DNA from: Clavibacter michiganensis subsp. insidiosus
Lineage (GTDB): Bacteria; Actinomycetota; Actinomycetes; Actinomycetales; Microbacteriaceae
Assembly: GCF_002240565.1 (NCBI RefSeq)
Contig: NZ_MZMO01000001.1
Coordinates: 682,001-746,000, forward strand
Direction: 5' to 3'
Length of the DNA: 64,000 nt
The notes beneath the pieces are model-generated. The model did no database searches and was not told where the DNA came from. It was given only the letters and a program-made list of their open reading frames with translations. The position numbers and the translations under genes were made by a program. Below are positions 55,605 through 64,000 of the stretch, piece after piece (position 1 is the first letter of the stretch; each line of letters begins with the position of its first letter).

Positions 55605-56360
55605 ATGGCTGAACCCCGCACCCTCGTGCTGCTGCGTCACGGCAACAGCGACTGGAACCAGAAGAACCTGTTCACCGGATGGGTGGACGTCGAGCTGAGC
55701 GAGCAGGGCGTCGCGGAGGGGCAGCGCGCCGGCGAGCTCCTCGCCGAGTCCGGCATCCTCCCCGACGTGCTGCACACCTCCGTCCTCATCCGCGCCATCG
55801 ACACCGCCAACATCGCGCTCAAGCGCGCCGGCCGCTCGTGGATCCCCGTCCAGCGCACCTGGCGCCTCAACGAGCGCCACTACGGCGCGCTCCAGGGCAA
55901 GGACAAGGCGCAGACCCTCGCCGAGTACGGCCCCGAGCAGTTCGCCACGTGGCGCCGCTCGTTCGACGTGCCGCCGCCCCCCATCGCCGACGACGACGAG
56001 TACTCGCAGTCGCGCGATTCCCGCTACGCGGACCTCGGCGACGCCCTGCCCCGCACGGAGTGCCTCAAGGACGTCATCGAGCGGATGCTCCCCTACTGGG
56101 AGTCCGACATCCAGCCCGACCTCGCCTCCGGCCGCACCGTGCTCGTCACCGCCCACGGCAACTCGCTGCGCGCGCTCGTGAAGCACCTCGACGGGATCTC
56201 CGACGCGGACATCGCGGAGCTGAACATCCCCACCGGCATCCCGCTCGTGTACCGCCTCGACGAGGACTTCCGCCCGATCGTCCCCGGCGGCGAGTACCTC
56301 GACCCGGAGGCCGCCGCAGCGGGCGCCGCGGCCGTCGCCGCGCAGGGCAGCAAGAGGTAG
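55605..56360 (+). CDS. gpmA: 2,3-bisphosphoglycerate-dependent phosphoglycerate mutase
   Basis: 251-aa glycolytic enzyme converting 3- to 2-phosphoglycerate. The phosphohistidine motif [20 protein letters not shown] contains His12, and [30 protein letters not shown] and [11 protein letters not shown] with the second His are standard. Length is normal. Leaderless ATG 55605. The gene lies beside phoU and senX3-regX3; in mycobacteria gpm1 also precedes senX3-regX3. Confidence 0.98.
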   Translation: MAEPRTLVLLRHGNSDWNQKNLFTGWVDVELSEQGVAEGQRAGELLAESGILPDVLHTSVLIRAIDTANIALKRAGRSWIPVQRTWRLNERHYGALQGKDKAQTLAEYGPEQFATWRRSFDVPPPPIADDDEYSQSRDSRYADLGDALPRTECLKDVIERMLPYWESDIQPDLASGRTVLVTAHGNSLRALVKHLDGISDADIAELNIPTGIPLVYRLDEDFRPIVPGGEYLDPEAAAAGAAAVAAQGSKR

Positions 56361-56375
56361 CGCCCCCGCACGCAC

Positions 56376-56414
56376 GACGAGAGCCCGACCGGATCATCCG
56401 GTCGGGCTCTCGTC
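56376..56414. terminator. Bidirectional hairpin terminator
   Basis: Perfect 18-bp arms gacgagagcccgaccgga / tccggtcgggctctcgtc with a TCA loop, between convergent gpmA and phoU. Confidence 0.9.
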
Positions 56415-56460
56415 ATGTCACCGCGGTGCGGCGGGCCGGCGCGCGGCCGGCGGACGCGGA

Positions 56461-57114
56461 TCAGGCGTCGGCCTGCACCCAGTCGCCGGTCGCGAGGTAC
56501 TGCACGGTCTTCGCGATGGACACCGCGTGGTCGGCGAAGCGCTCGTGGTAGCGGCTGGCGAGGGTGGAGTCGACCGTGTCGACGGCCGCGCCCTTCCAGG
56601 TCTCGCCGAGCACCTTGTCGAAGACGCTGAGGTGCAGCTCGTCGATGCGGTCGTCGTCGTTGCGGATCTCCTCGGCGAGCTTCGCGTCCTCCGTGGTGAG
56701 GAGGTCGGTGAGCTTGCGGGCGATGGCCACGTCGAGCTGACCGAGCTCGAGGAAGGTGGGGCGCAGCGACTTCGGGACCACCTTGTCCGGGAAGCGGTAG
56801 CGCGACAGCTGGGCGATGTGCTCGGCGAGGTCGCCCATGCGCTCGAGGGACGCGCTGATGCGGAGCGCGCTCACGACGATGCGCAGGTCGCGCGCCACCG
56901 GCTGCTGGCGGGCGAGGATGTTGATCGCGAGCTCGTCGAGGCTCGTGGCGAGCTCGTCGATGCGGCGGTCCTGCTCGATGACGGTCTCGGCGAGGCTGAC
57001 GTTCGACTCGTTGAACGCGCGGGTCGCGTTCTCGATGGAGATGGCGACGAGCGCGGAGATCTCGATGAGACGCTCCTGGACCTCGTGGAGCTCCTGCTGG
57101 AACACTTCGCGCAT
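56461..57114 (-). CDS. phoU: Phosphate signalling protein PhoU
   Basis: 217 aa, two three-helix bundles with the PhoU metal-binding motifs approximated by TSLDELAINIL / RISASLERMGDLAEHIAQL and DRIDELHLSVFDKV / TLASRYHERFADHAVSIAK. PhoU links the Pst transporter to the SenX3 kinase and damps the response when phosphate is ample. The ATG at 57112-57114 begins the conserved MREVFQQELHEVQERLIEI; an AAGGACG is upstream. Divergent from senX3. Confidence 0.97.
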   Translation of the reverse strand: MREVFQQELHEVQERLIEISALVAISIENATRAFNESNVSLAETVIEQDRRIDELATSLDELAINILARQQPVARDLRIVVSALRISASLERMGDLAEHIAQLSRYRFPDKVVPKSLRPTFLELGQLDVAIARKLTDLLTTEDAKLAEEIRNDDDRIDELHLSVFDKVLGETWKGAAVDTVDSTLASRYHERFADHAVSIAKTVQYLATGDWVQADA

Positions 57115-57217
57115 GGGGGACGTCCTTTCAGGCCGCCCCGCTGCGAGGGGCGGGGTGGTTCTCGGGCACGGCGGACCCCGGGTGACGGGCCCACATCCCC
57201 CGACTCTGGTCATGCGA

Positions 57218-57235
57218 GGTTAACGCACGGTGCCG
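57218..57235. promoter_or_regulatory. Degenerate PHO-box-like repeat between phoU and senX3
   Basis: GGTTAAC-GCAC-GGTGCCG on the plus strand has the same 11-nt period as the pstS and ppk boxes (consensus GGTGAAC), with one and two mismatches. It lies between the divergent phoU and senX3 and could mediate autoregulation. Confidence 0.4.
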
Positions 57236-57306
57236 GCGAGCTGAATTCGCGGCCTTGTGGCCCGGGTGGCGGGTCCCCGCGGCCGGGACGCCCCGACGCC
57301 GTCTCC

Positions 57307-57312
57307 TAGTGT
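57307..57312 (+). promoter_or_regulatory. -10 hexamer, leaderless start (senX3)
   Basis: TAGTGT, 6 nt before the senX3 ATG. Confidence 0.5.
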
Positions 57313-57318
57313 GGGCGC

Positions 57319-58482
57319 ATGGACACCGGTGCGTTGGTGCTCGTCTGCCTCCTCATCGGTCTGGCGGTCGGCGCGGGATTCGTGTGGCTGCTGCACCACG
57401 CGGCGGACCGCGGCGACCGCGCCGTCGAGATCACGAACCCCGTCGTCCCCGACGGCGTCGACCAGGTGCTCGAGGCGCTCGAGTCGGCGGGCATCGTGCT
57501 GGACCCCTCCAACAACGTGATGAAGGCGTCGCCCGGCGCCATCTCCTCCGGCCTCGTCTTCCACCAGGCGCTCGTCCACCCCGAGCTCGTCTCGATGGTC
57601 GACCGCGTGCGCCGATCCGGCGAGCCGCTGGCGGAGGAGGTGTCGCTCGCGCGCGGCCCGTTCGGCGCCGCCGAGTTCCAGATGCACGTGCGCGTCGCCC
57701 GCCTCGGCACGCGCTACGTGCTCCTCCTCGCGCAGGACCGCACCGAGTCCCACCGGCTCGACCAGGTGCGCCGCGACTTCGTGGCGAACATCAGCCACGA
57801 GCTGAAGACGCCCATCGGCGCGGTCGGCCTCCTCGCGGAGGCGCTCGACTCGTGCGCCGACGACGCCGTGCAGGTGCGGCGGTTCGCCGCACGGCTCACC
57901 ACGGAGTCGGCCCGGCTCGCGCGCATCACGCAGGAGATCATCGAGCTGTCCCGGCTCGAGGCGGCCAACGCGCTGGAGAAGGCGGAGCCTGTCGACGTCG
58001 ACCACGTGATCAGCGTCGCGCTCGACCAGGTGCGGCTCGGCGCGGAGCTCCGCGGCATCGAGCTGGCCCGCGGCAAGCGGTCGCGCTCCACGGTCTACGG
58101 CGACGAGGCGCTCCTCGTGGTCGCCGTGCACAACCTGCTGAGCAACGCCGTCAACTACTCGCCCGACGGATCGCGCGTCGGCATCGGCGTCATGGTCGAC
58201 GACGGCGCCGTCGAGGTCGTGGTCACCGACCAGGGCATCGGCATCCCCGAGGACGAGCAGGGCCGGATCTTCGAGCGCTTCTTCCGCGTCGACCAGGCCC
58301 GCGCCCGCGACACCGGCGGCACGGGGCTCGGGCTCAGCATCGTCAAGCACGTCGTGCAGAATCATGGCGGCGACGTGCGCGTCTGGTCCCGACCGGGTCG
58401 CGGCTCCACCTTCACCATCCGCCTCCCCGAGGCATCGCAGACCCCGGCGCTCGCCGGCACGGACATCGGAGAACCCACGTGA
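57319..58482 (+). CDS. senX3: Phosphate-sensing histidine kinase
   Basis: 387 aa. One N-terminal membrane helix (LVLVCLLIGLAVGAGFVWLL), a PAS-like domain (residues 40-140), the H-box VANISHELKTP with His160, then the ATPase domain with N-box HNLLSNAVNYSPDG, G1 VVTDQGIGIPE, F RIFERFFRVD and G2 GTGLGLSIVKHVV. The kinase partner of RegX3, whose start overlaps its stop (GTGA). Loss of phosphate flux through Pst, relayed by PhoU, should activate it. Confidence 0.97.
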   Translation: MDTGALVLVCLLIGLAVGAGFVWLLHHAADRGDRAVEITNPVVPDGVDQVLEALESAGIVLDPSNNVMKASPGAISSGLVFHQALVHPELVSMVDRVRRSGEPLAEEVSLARGPFGAAEFQMHVRVARLGTRYVLLLAQDRTESHRLDQVRRDFVANISHELKTPIGAVGLLAEALDSCADDAVQVRRFAARLTTESARLARITQEIIELSRLEAANALEKAEPVDVDHVISVALDQVRLGAELRGIELARGKRSRSTVYGDEALLVVAVHNLLSNAVNYSPDGSRVGIGVMVDDGAVEVVVTDQGIGIPEDEQGRIFERFFRVDQARARDTGGTGLGLSIVKHVVQNHGGDVRVWSRPGRGSTFTIRLPEASQTPALAGTDIGEPT

Positions 58483-59159
58483 CACGCATCATGCTCGTCG
58501 AGGACGAGGCGTCGCTCAGCGAGCCGCTCGCCTTCCTGCTCCAGCGCGAGGGCTACGAGGTGGACGTCGTCGAGGACGGCCCCGCCGCGGTGGCCGCGTT
58601 CGACAGGGACGGCGCCGATCTGATCCTGCTCGACCTCATGCTCCCGGGCCTCCCCGGCACCGAGGTGTGCCGGGAGATCCGTACGCGCTCGGCCGTGCCG
58701 ATCATCATGCTCACCGCCAAGGACTCCGAGGTGGACATCGTCGTGGGCCTCGAGCTGGGGGCCGACGACTACGTGACGAAGCCCTACTCGACGCGCGAGC
58801 TGCTGGCGCGGATCCGCGCGGTGCTGCGCCGCCGCGTCGAGGTCGACGACGAGCCGCTCAACGTGCTCGAGGTCGGCTCCGTGCGCATGGACGTGGAGCG
58901 CCACACGGTCGAGGTCGACGGCCGCGAGATCGCGATGCCGCTCAAGGAGTTCGAGCTGCTCGAGCTGCTGCTGCGGAACGCGGGGCGCGTGCTCACGCGC
59001 GGCCAGCTCATCGACCGGGTGTGGGGATCCGACTACTTCGGCGACACCAAGACGCTCGACGTGCACATCAAGCGCATCCGCTCCAAGATCGAGCGCGAGC
59101 CGTCCGACCCCGTGCTCCTCGTCACCGTCCGCGGGCTGGGCTACCGCTTCGAGGCGTAG
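58479..59159 (+). CDS. regX3: Phosphate response regulator, OmpR family
   Basis: 226 aa. The receiver domain carries phospho-acceptor Asp52 in LILLDLMLPG, the acidic pair in MLVEDEASL, Thr in IIMLTAKDSE and Lys in VTKPYS. The winged-helix domain follows (MPLKEFELLELLLRNAGRVL; GDTKTLDVHIKRIRSKIE). GTG 58479 overlaps the senX3 stop by 4 nt. It is the expected binder of the PHO boxes upstream of pstS and ppk. A strong terminator lies 24 nt downstream. Confidence 0.97.
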   Translation: MTRIMLVEDEASLSEPLAFLLQREGYEVDVVEDGPAAVAAFDRDGADLILLDLMLPGLPGTEVCREIRTRSAVPIIMLTAKDSEVDIVVGLELGADDYVTKPYSTRELLARIRAVLRRRVEVDDEPLNVLEVGSVRMDVERHTVEVDGREIAMPLKEFELLELLLRNAGRVLTRGQLIDRVWGSDYFGDTKTLDVHIKRIRSKIEREPSDPVLLVTVRGLGYRFEA

Positions 59160-59182
59160 GCCGCCGCCCCGCCGCCCGCCCG

Positions 59183-59231
59183 GCATGACGAAGGCCCCGT
59201 CCCCCTTGGGGGGGCGGGGCCTTCGTCATGC
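59183..59231. terminator. Very strong bidirectional hairpin
   Basis: Perfect 17-bp arms gcatgacgaaggccccg / cggggccttcgtcatgc plus a C5/G7 inner stem, between convergent regX3 and a lipoprotein gene. Confidence 0.9.
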
Positions 59232-59244
59232 GCGGCGCGCGCGT

Positions 59245-59811
59245 CTAGTTCGTGCTGTCCCGGAGGCCCTCGTCGCCCTCGGTCGTGCCGGGCGTCGTGG
59301 TGACCTTCGTGTCCGGGGTAGATCCGGTCTCGCCGGGCACCAGGTTCGTGTAGGTCTCCTGGTCGCCGTTGAGCACGGGGACGTCCATCTCGACGCCCTC
59401 GGCGTCGCCGTACTGGATGTAGATCTTGGTGAGCGAGCCTGGAGTCGGGTCGACCGAGTCGAAGGTGATGCGCTGGGAGTCCTCGGCGCCGAACTTCGTG
59501 AGGCCGGGGGCTGCGGTGACGGTGCGCGTCTCGCGGTCCGCGCTGCCCTCGGTGAGCTCGTGCTGGAGGGAGACGCGCTGGCTGTCGCCCGAGCCGTTGA
59601 CGAGCGTGACGACGAGGCTCGCGCCGGCCGAGGATCCGCCCTCGGTGAGGAGGATGGCGTTGCGCACCTCGACGTCGCCGACCGTGGCGTCGAAGCCGTC
59701 GCTCGGGAAGTAGGAGATCTGCGTGGCCTGGGGCGTGATGAACGTGCACGACGACGTGCCGACCGCGATCAGGGCCGCGAGGACGATGGACGATGCGGTA
59801 CGCGCTCTCAC
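59245..59811 (-). CDS. Putative lipoprotein of unknown function
   Basis: 188 aa. The signal peptide ends in GTSSC (Cys22), a plausible lipobox. The mature part is beta-rich: DATVGDVEVRNAILLTEGGS, SAGASLVVTLVNGSGD and RVSLQHELTEGS suggest an immunoglobulin-like sandwich of the type seen in actinobacterial envelope lipoproteins. It ends in a Thr/Gly/Asp-rich tail. GTG 59811 has GGAGGG upstream. Divergent from carD. Confidence 0.8.
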   Translation of the reverse strand: MRARTASSIVLAALIAVGTSSCTFITPQATQISYFPSDGFDATVGDVEVRNAILLTEGGSSAGASLVVTLVNGSGDSQRVSLQHELTEGSADRETRTVTAAPGLTKFGAEDSQRITFDSVDPTPGSLTKIYIQYGDAEGVEMDVPVLNGDQETYTNLVPGETGSTPDTKVTTTPGTTEGDEGLRDSTN

Positions 59812-59940
59812 GGGACCCTCCGGTTGTCGCGCGGGCCGGCGCCGGGGCGTCCGGAGGCGTCCGCGCTGGATCAGCTGACCCGCTCAGCCTACGGGATCAG
59901 GTGACGGGCGGCCGCCCGGGGGCGCGCGGGACCCGGCTGG

Positions 59941-59946
59941 TATCCT
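59941..59946 (+). promoter_or_regulatory. Candidate -10 hexamer of carD
   Basis: TATCCT, about 30 nt before the carD ATG, giving a short leader of about 24 nt with a weak GGGGAA Shine-Dalgarno. Confidence 0.45.
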
Positions 59947-59976
59947 GGGCGGACACGTCCACAGAACGGGGAACCC

Positions 59977-60459
59977 ATGATCTTCGAGGTCGGCGAGACC
60001 GTCGTGTACCCGCACCACGGGGCGGCGACCATCATCGAGGTGAAGAAGCGCGTCATCCGGGGCGAGGAGAAGCTGTACCTCAAGCTCGACGTCAACCAGG
60101 GCGGCCTGCAGATCGAGGTGCCCGCGGAGAACGTCGACATGGTCGGCGTCCGCGACGTCATCGGGCGCGAGGGCGTGGAGAGCGTCTTCGCGGTCCTGCG
60201 CGCCGAGTTCACCGAGGAGCCCACCAACTGGTCGCGCCGCTACAAGGCGAACCTCGAGAAGCTGGCGTCGGGCGACGTGCTGAAGGTCGCCGAGGTCGTG
60301 CGCGACCTCTGGCGCCGCAACCAGGACCGGGGCCTGTCCGCCGGCGAGAAGAGCATGCTGCAGAAGGCCCGCGGCATCCTCGTGGGCGAGCTCGCCCTGG
60401 CGGAGAAGACCGACGAGGAGCACGCGTCCACGCTGCTCGACGAGGTCCTCGCCTCCTGA
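59977..60459 (+). CDS. carD: CarD-family RNA polymerase-binding regulator
   Basis: 160 aa. The N-terminal Tudor-like RNAP-interaction domain ([20 protein letters not shown], residues 2-65) contacts the beta subunit lobe. The C-terminal helical domain ([40 protein letters not shown], residues 80-160) includes the Trp that in mycobacteria wedges the upstream fork of the promoter bubble. CarD stabilises open complexes, especially at rRNA promoters. It precedes ispDF and cysS as in mycobacteria. Confidence 0.97.
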   Translation: MIFEVGETVVYPHHGAATIIEVKKRVIRGEEKLYLKLDVNQGGLQIEVPAENVDMVGVRDVIGREGVESVFAVLRAEFTEEPTNWSRRYKANLEKLASGDVLKVAEVVRDLWRRNQDRGLSAGEKSMLQKARGILVGELALAEKTDEEHASTLLDEVLAS

Positions 60460-60490
60460 CGCGTCCGCCGTCGGGGCGCGGCGCCGCCGG

Positions 60491-60496
60491 TAGCCT
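60491..60496 (+). promoter_or_regulatory. -10 hexamer, leaderless start (ispDF)
   Basis: TAGCCT, 6 nt before the ATG at 60503. Confidence 0.5.
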
Positions 60497-60502
60497 GACC
60501 GC

Positions 60503-61735
60503 ATGAGCCACGACCCCGTCGTCCCGTCCGCCTCCGCGATTGAGGACGGCGCGTCGGACGGACCCCGGCTGGGCGTCGTCGTCGTGGCCGCGGGCAGCGG
60601 CACGCGGCTCGGGGCGGGGATCCCGAAGGCGCTCGTCGAGGTCGGCGGCGCCACGCTGCTGGCCCGCTCCCTGTCCTCGGTCCTCGGCCTCGCGGAGGAG
60701 GCGCACGTCGTCGTCGTCGCGCCCGAGACGCACCTGGCCGAGACGACGGCCGTCGTCGACGCCGTCGCGGGCGCGGCGCGCGGATCCGTCGCGGTGGTGG
60801 TCGGCGGCGCGACCCGGCAGGGGTCCGTGCGGGCGGGCCTGGCCGCGCTCGGCGCATCCGTCGACACCGTCCTCGTGCACGACGCCGCCCGCGCGCTCAC
60901 GCCCACCGCCCTCTTCGCCGCCGTGGCGCAGGCCGTCGGCGCCGAGGGCGCCGGCGTGGTCCCGGGCCTCCCCGTCACCGACACCGTCAAGCGCGTCGAT
61001 CCCGCGGGGGAGTGCCTCGGCACCGTCGACCGCAGCGACCTGGTCGGCGTCCAGACCCCGCAGGGCTTCCCGCGGGCCGCGCTCGACGACGCGTACGCCC
61101 GGGCCGTCGCCGAGCACACGGACGACGCGGCCCTGTTCCAGGCGTCGGGCGGCCGTGTCCGCGTGATCCCCGGCGACGCGCTCGCCTTCAAGGTCACCAC
61201 CGCATGGGACCTCCGGCGCGCGGAGGAGCTCGTCGCCCGGGACGCGGGCGCGGGATCCGTCGCCTCCCGCCTCCGCTCTGGCATCGGCACCGACGTCCAC
61301 GCGGTCGACGAGACCCAGCCGCTCTGGCTCGCGGGCCTGCACTGGCCCGGCGAGGCGGGGTTGGCGGGCCACAGCGACGGCGACGCCGTCAGCCACGCGA
61401 TGTGCGACGCGCTGCTGTCGGCCGCGGGCCTCGGCGACATCGGCGGGATCTTCGGCACCGACGACCCGGAGCTCGACGGCGCGCACGGCGAGGTCTTCCT
61501 GCGGCGCACCGCGGAGCTCGTCCACGGCGCCGGCTACCGGGTCGTCAACGTCGCCGTGCAGGTCATGGCTGTCCGCCCCAAGCTCTCGCCGCGGCGGGCC
61601 GAGGCCGAGCGGATCCTCTCGGCCGCCGTGGGCGCGCCCGTCTCGCTCGCCGGCACGACCACCGACGGGCTCGGCTTCACGGGTCGCGGCGACGGCGTCG
61701 CGGCGGTCGCGACGGCCCTCGTCGAGCGCCTCTGA
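60503..61735 (+). CDS. ispDF: Bifunctional IspD/IspF
   Basis: 410 aa. The N-terminal MEP cytidylyltransferase (residues 22-250: [45 protein letters not shown]) is fused to a C-terminal MECDP synthase (residues 252-410: [63 protein letters not shown]). Both catalyse steps of the non-mevalonate isoprenoid pathway, steps 3 and 5; no ispE is nearby. The fusion is known in several bacteria. The leaderless -10 box supports ATG 60503. Confidence 0.97.
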   Translation: MSHDPVVPSASAIEDGASDGPRLGVVVVAAGSGTRLGAGIPKALVEVGGATLLARSLSSVLGLAEEAHVVVVAPETHLAETTAVVDAVAGAARGSVAVVVGGATRQGSVRAGLAALGASVDTVLVHDAARALTPTALFAAVAQAVGAEGAGVVPGLPVTDTVKRVDPAGECLGTVDRSDLVGVQTPQGFPRAALDDAYARAVAEHTDDAALFQASGGRVRVIPGDALAFKVTTAWDLRRAEELVARDAGAGSVASRLRSGIGTDVHAVDETQPLWLAGLHWPGEAGLAGHSDGDAVSHAMCDALLSAAGLGDIGGIFGTDDPELDGAHGEVFLRRTAELVHGAGYRVVNVAVQVMAVRPKLSPRRAEAERILSAAVGAPVSLAGTTTDGLGFTGRGDGVAAVATALVERL

Positions 61736-61806
61736 CCGCGTCGTCGCGCCCGTCGTCGACCGCCGTCCCGCCCCGTCATCCGGCGGGGGCGCGGAGGCGC
61801 GCTGAC

Positions 61807-61812
61807 TAGGAT
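61807..61812 (+). promoter_or_regulatory. -10 hexamer, leaderless start (cysS)
   Basis: TAGGAT, 6 nt before GTG 61819. Confidence 0.5.
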
Positions 61813-61818
61813 CTCTCT

Positions 61819-63262
<1,444 letters not shown>

Positions 63263-63273
<11 letters not shown>

Positions 63274-64000
63274 GCCCAGCCGCTCAGGCGCGGTACGGAA
63301 GACCAAGAAGGGCCCGCTCAAGGGTTCCGGGGGGCAGGGCAGGCAGGCCCTCGAGGGCAAGAAGCCCACGCCCAAGGCCGAGGACCGGCCGTACCACCCC
63401 GCCGGCAAGCGCAAGCTCGCGAAGGACCGGTACGAGGCGGCGTCCGCGGGCGCCAACCGCGGCCGTGACGAGCGCGCCGAGCGCTCGGCCCCGCCGCGCG
63501 CCCGCGCGACCGACCGCCCCGCCGGCGCGGACGCCCCGCGCGCCCGCCGCGCGAAGCAGCAGGACGAGTCCGAGGTCGTCACCGGCCGCAACTCGGTCGT
63601 CGAGGCGCTGCGGGCCAAGATCCCCGCGACCGCGCTCTACATCGCCTCGCGCATCGAGTACGACGACCGCGTCAAGGAGGTCCTGTCGCTCGCCACCGGG
63701 CGCGGGATCCCCGTGCTCGAGGTCATGCGCCCCGAGCTCGACCGCATCGCCGGCCACGATGCCGTGCACCAGGGGCTCGCGCTCAAGGTGCCGCCGTACG
63801 AGTACGCGGACGCGATCGAGCTGCTCGACAAGACGATCTCGCGCGGCCAGGTGCCGCTCATGGTCGCCCTCGACGGGATCACCGATCCCCGCAACCTCGG
63901 GGCGATCATCCGCTCCGTCGCCGCGTTCGGCGGTCACGGCGTGATCGTGCCGCAGCGCCGCTCGGTCGGCCTCACCGCCAGCGCGTGGAAGACCTCGGCG
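63263..64000 (+). CDS. rlmB: 23S rRNA 2'-O-methyltransferase RlmB/TrmH family (3' partial)
   Basis: The first 246 codons of a SpoU-type methyltransferase. A long basic, Lys/Arg/Pro-rich N-terminal extension (residues 1-100, [20 protein letters not shown] onward) precedes the substrate-binding domain ([40 protein letters not shown]). The knotted SAM domain follows ([20 protein letters not shown], with the catalytic Arg; [20 protein letters not shown]). The gene leaves the window before the C-terminal knot motif. ATG 63263 overlaps cysS by 11 nt, as in mycobacteria. Confidence 0.93.

Overview
The window is high-GC DNA (about 70% G+C by eye) from an actinobacterium, most likely a Microbacteriaceae plant associate of the Clavibacter type. 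Taxon-informative genes are mycothiol synthase, a GlnR-like regulator, CarD, an ECF sigma factor with an RskA-type anti-sigma factor, SenX3/RegX3 beside phosphoglycerate mutase, and the carD-ispDF-cysS-rlmB run. Two very large secreted subtilases lie in tandem, a pattern I associate with Clavibacter. The species assignment is inference. Both ends cut through genes: an ABC exporter subunit on the left and rlmB on the right.

Layout. 1-3.2 kb: a heterodimeric ABC exporter. 3.3-6.1 kb: a lipoprotein, an alkyltransferase-like protein, a GNAT enzyme and isocitrate dehydrogenase. 6.4-13.9 kb: the subtilase pair. 14-23.4 kb: purU, an MFS pump, a HAD hydrolase, an Nramp manganese transporter with its DtxR/MntR-type regulator, an aldo/keto reductase, and a second MFS pump divergent from a LysR regulator. 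23.4-27.5 kb: a degenerate amylosucrase-like GH13 protein, then glyA-folD behind a ZTP riboswitch. 27.8-28.8 kb: a lower-GC cassette of a secreted protein plus a small membrane protein. 28.8-34.6 kb: a gamma-carbonic-anhydrase-like protein, a double GNAT and a galactose cluster (galT-galK, DeoR regulator, galM). 34.7-35.6 kb: a second lower-GC cassette, whose precursor ends in a six-cysteine hydrophobic peptide resembling halocin C8-type bacteriocins, overlapped by a small membrane protein. 35.7-39.4 kb: a Tat-exported beta-helix protein, two SGNH hydrolases and tRNA-Lys. 39.5-42.2 kb: a conserved hypothetical and sigK-rskA. 42.2-59.2 kb: phosphate genes (pstSCAB, a NUDIX-phosphatase fusion, ppk, phoU, senX3-regX3) interleaved with mshD, glnR, a folate-binding YgfZ-like protein, a nitrobindin-like protein, a frameshifted FUSC-type gene, a methyltransferase and gpmA. 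59.2-64 kb: a lipoprotein, carD, ispDF, cysS and rlmB.

How it works together. SenX3/RegX3 should control the Pst importer and polyphosphate kinase: GTTCACC direct repeats at 11-nt spacing lie upstream of both pstS and ppk, and a degenerate copy lies between phoU and senX3. One-carbon genes (purU, glyA, folD) are scattered, with glyA-folD under ZTP control. The secreted set (two subtilases, beta-helix protein, SGNH hydrolases) fits life on plant tissue. The two lower-GC secreted/membrane gene pairs are the best candidates for an undescribed system.

At many genes a TANNNT hexamer sits 6-7 nt before the start codon with no Shine-Dalgarno, the signature of leaderless transcripts. The palindrome GGATCC is strikingly frequent in all reading frames.
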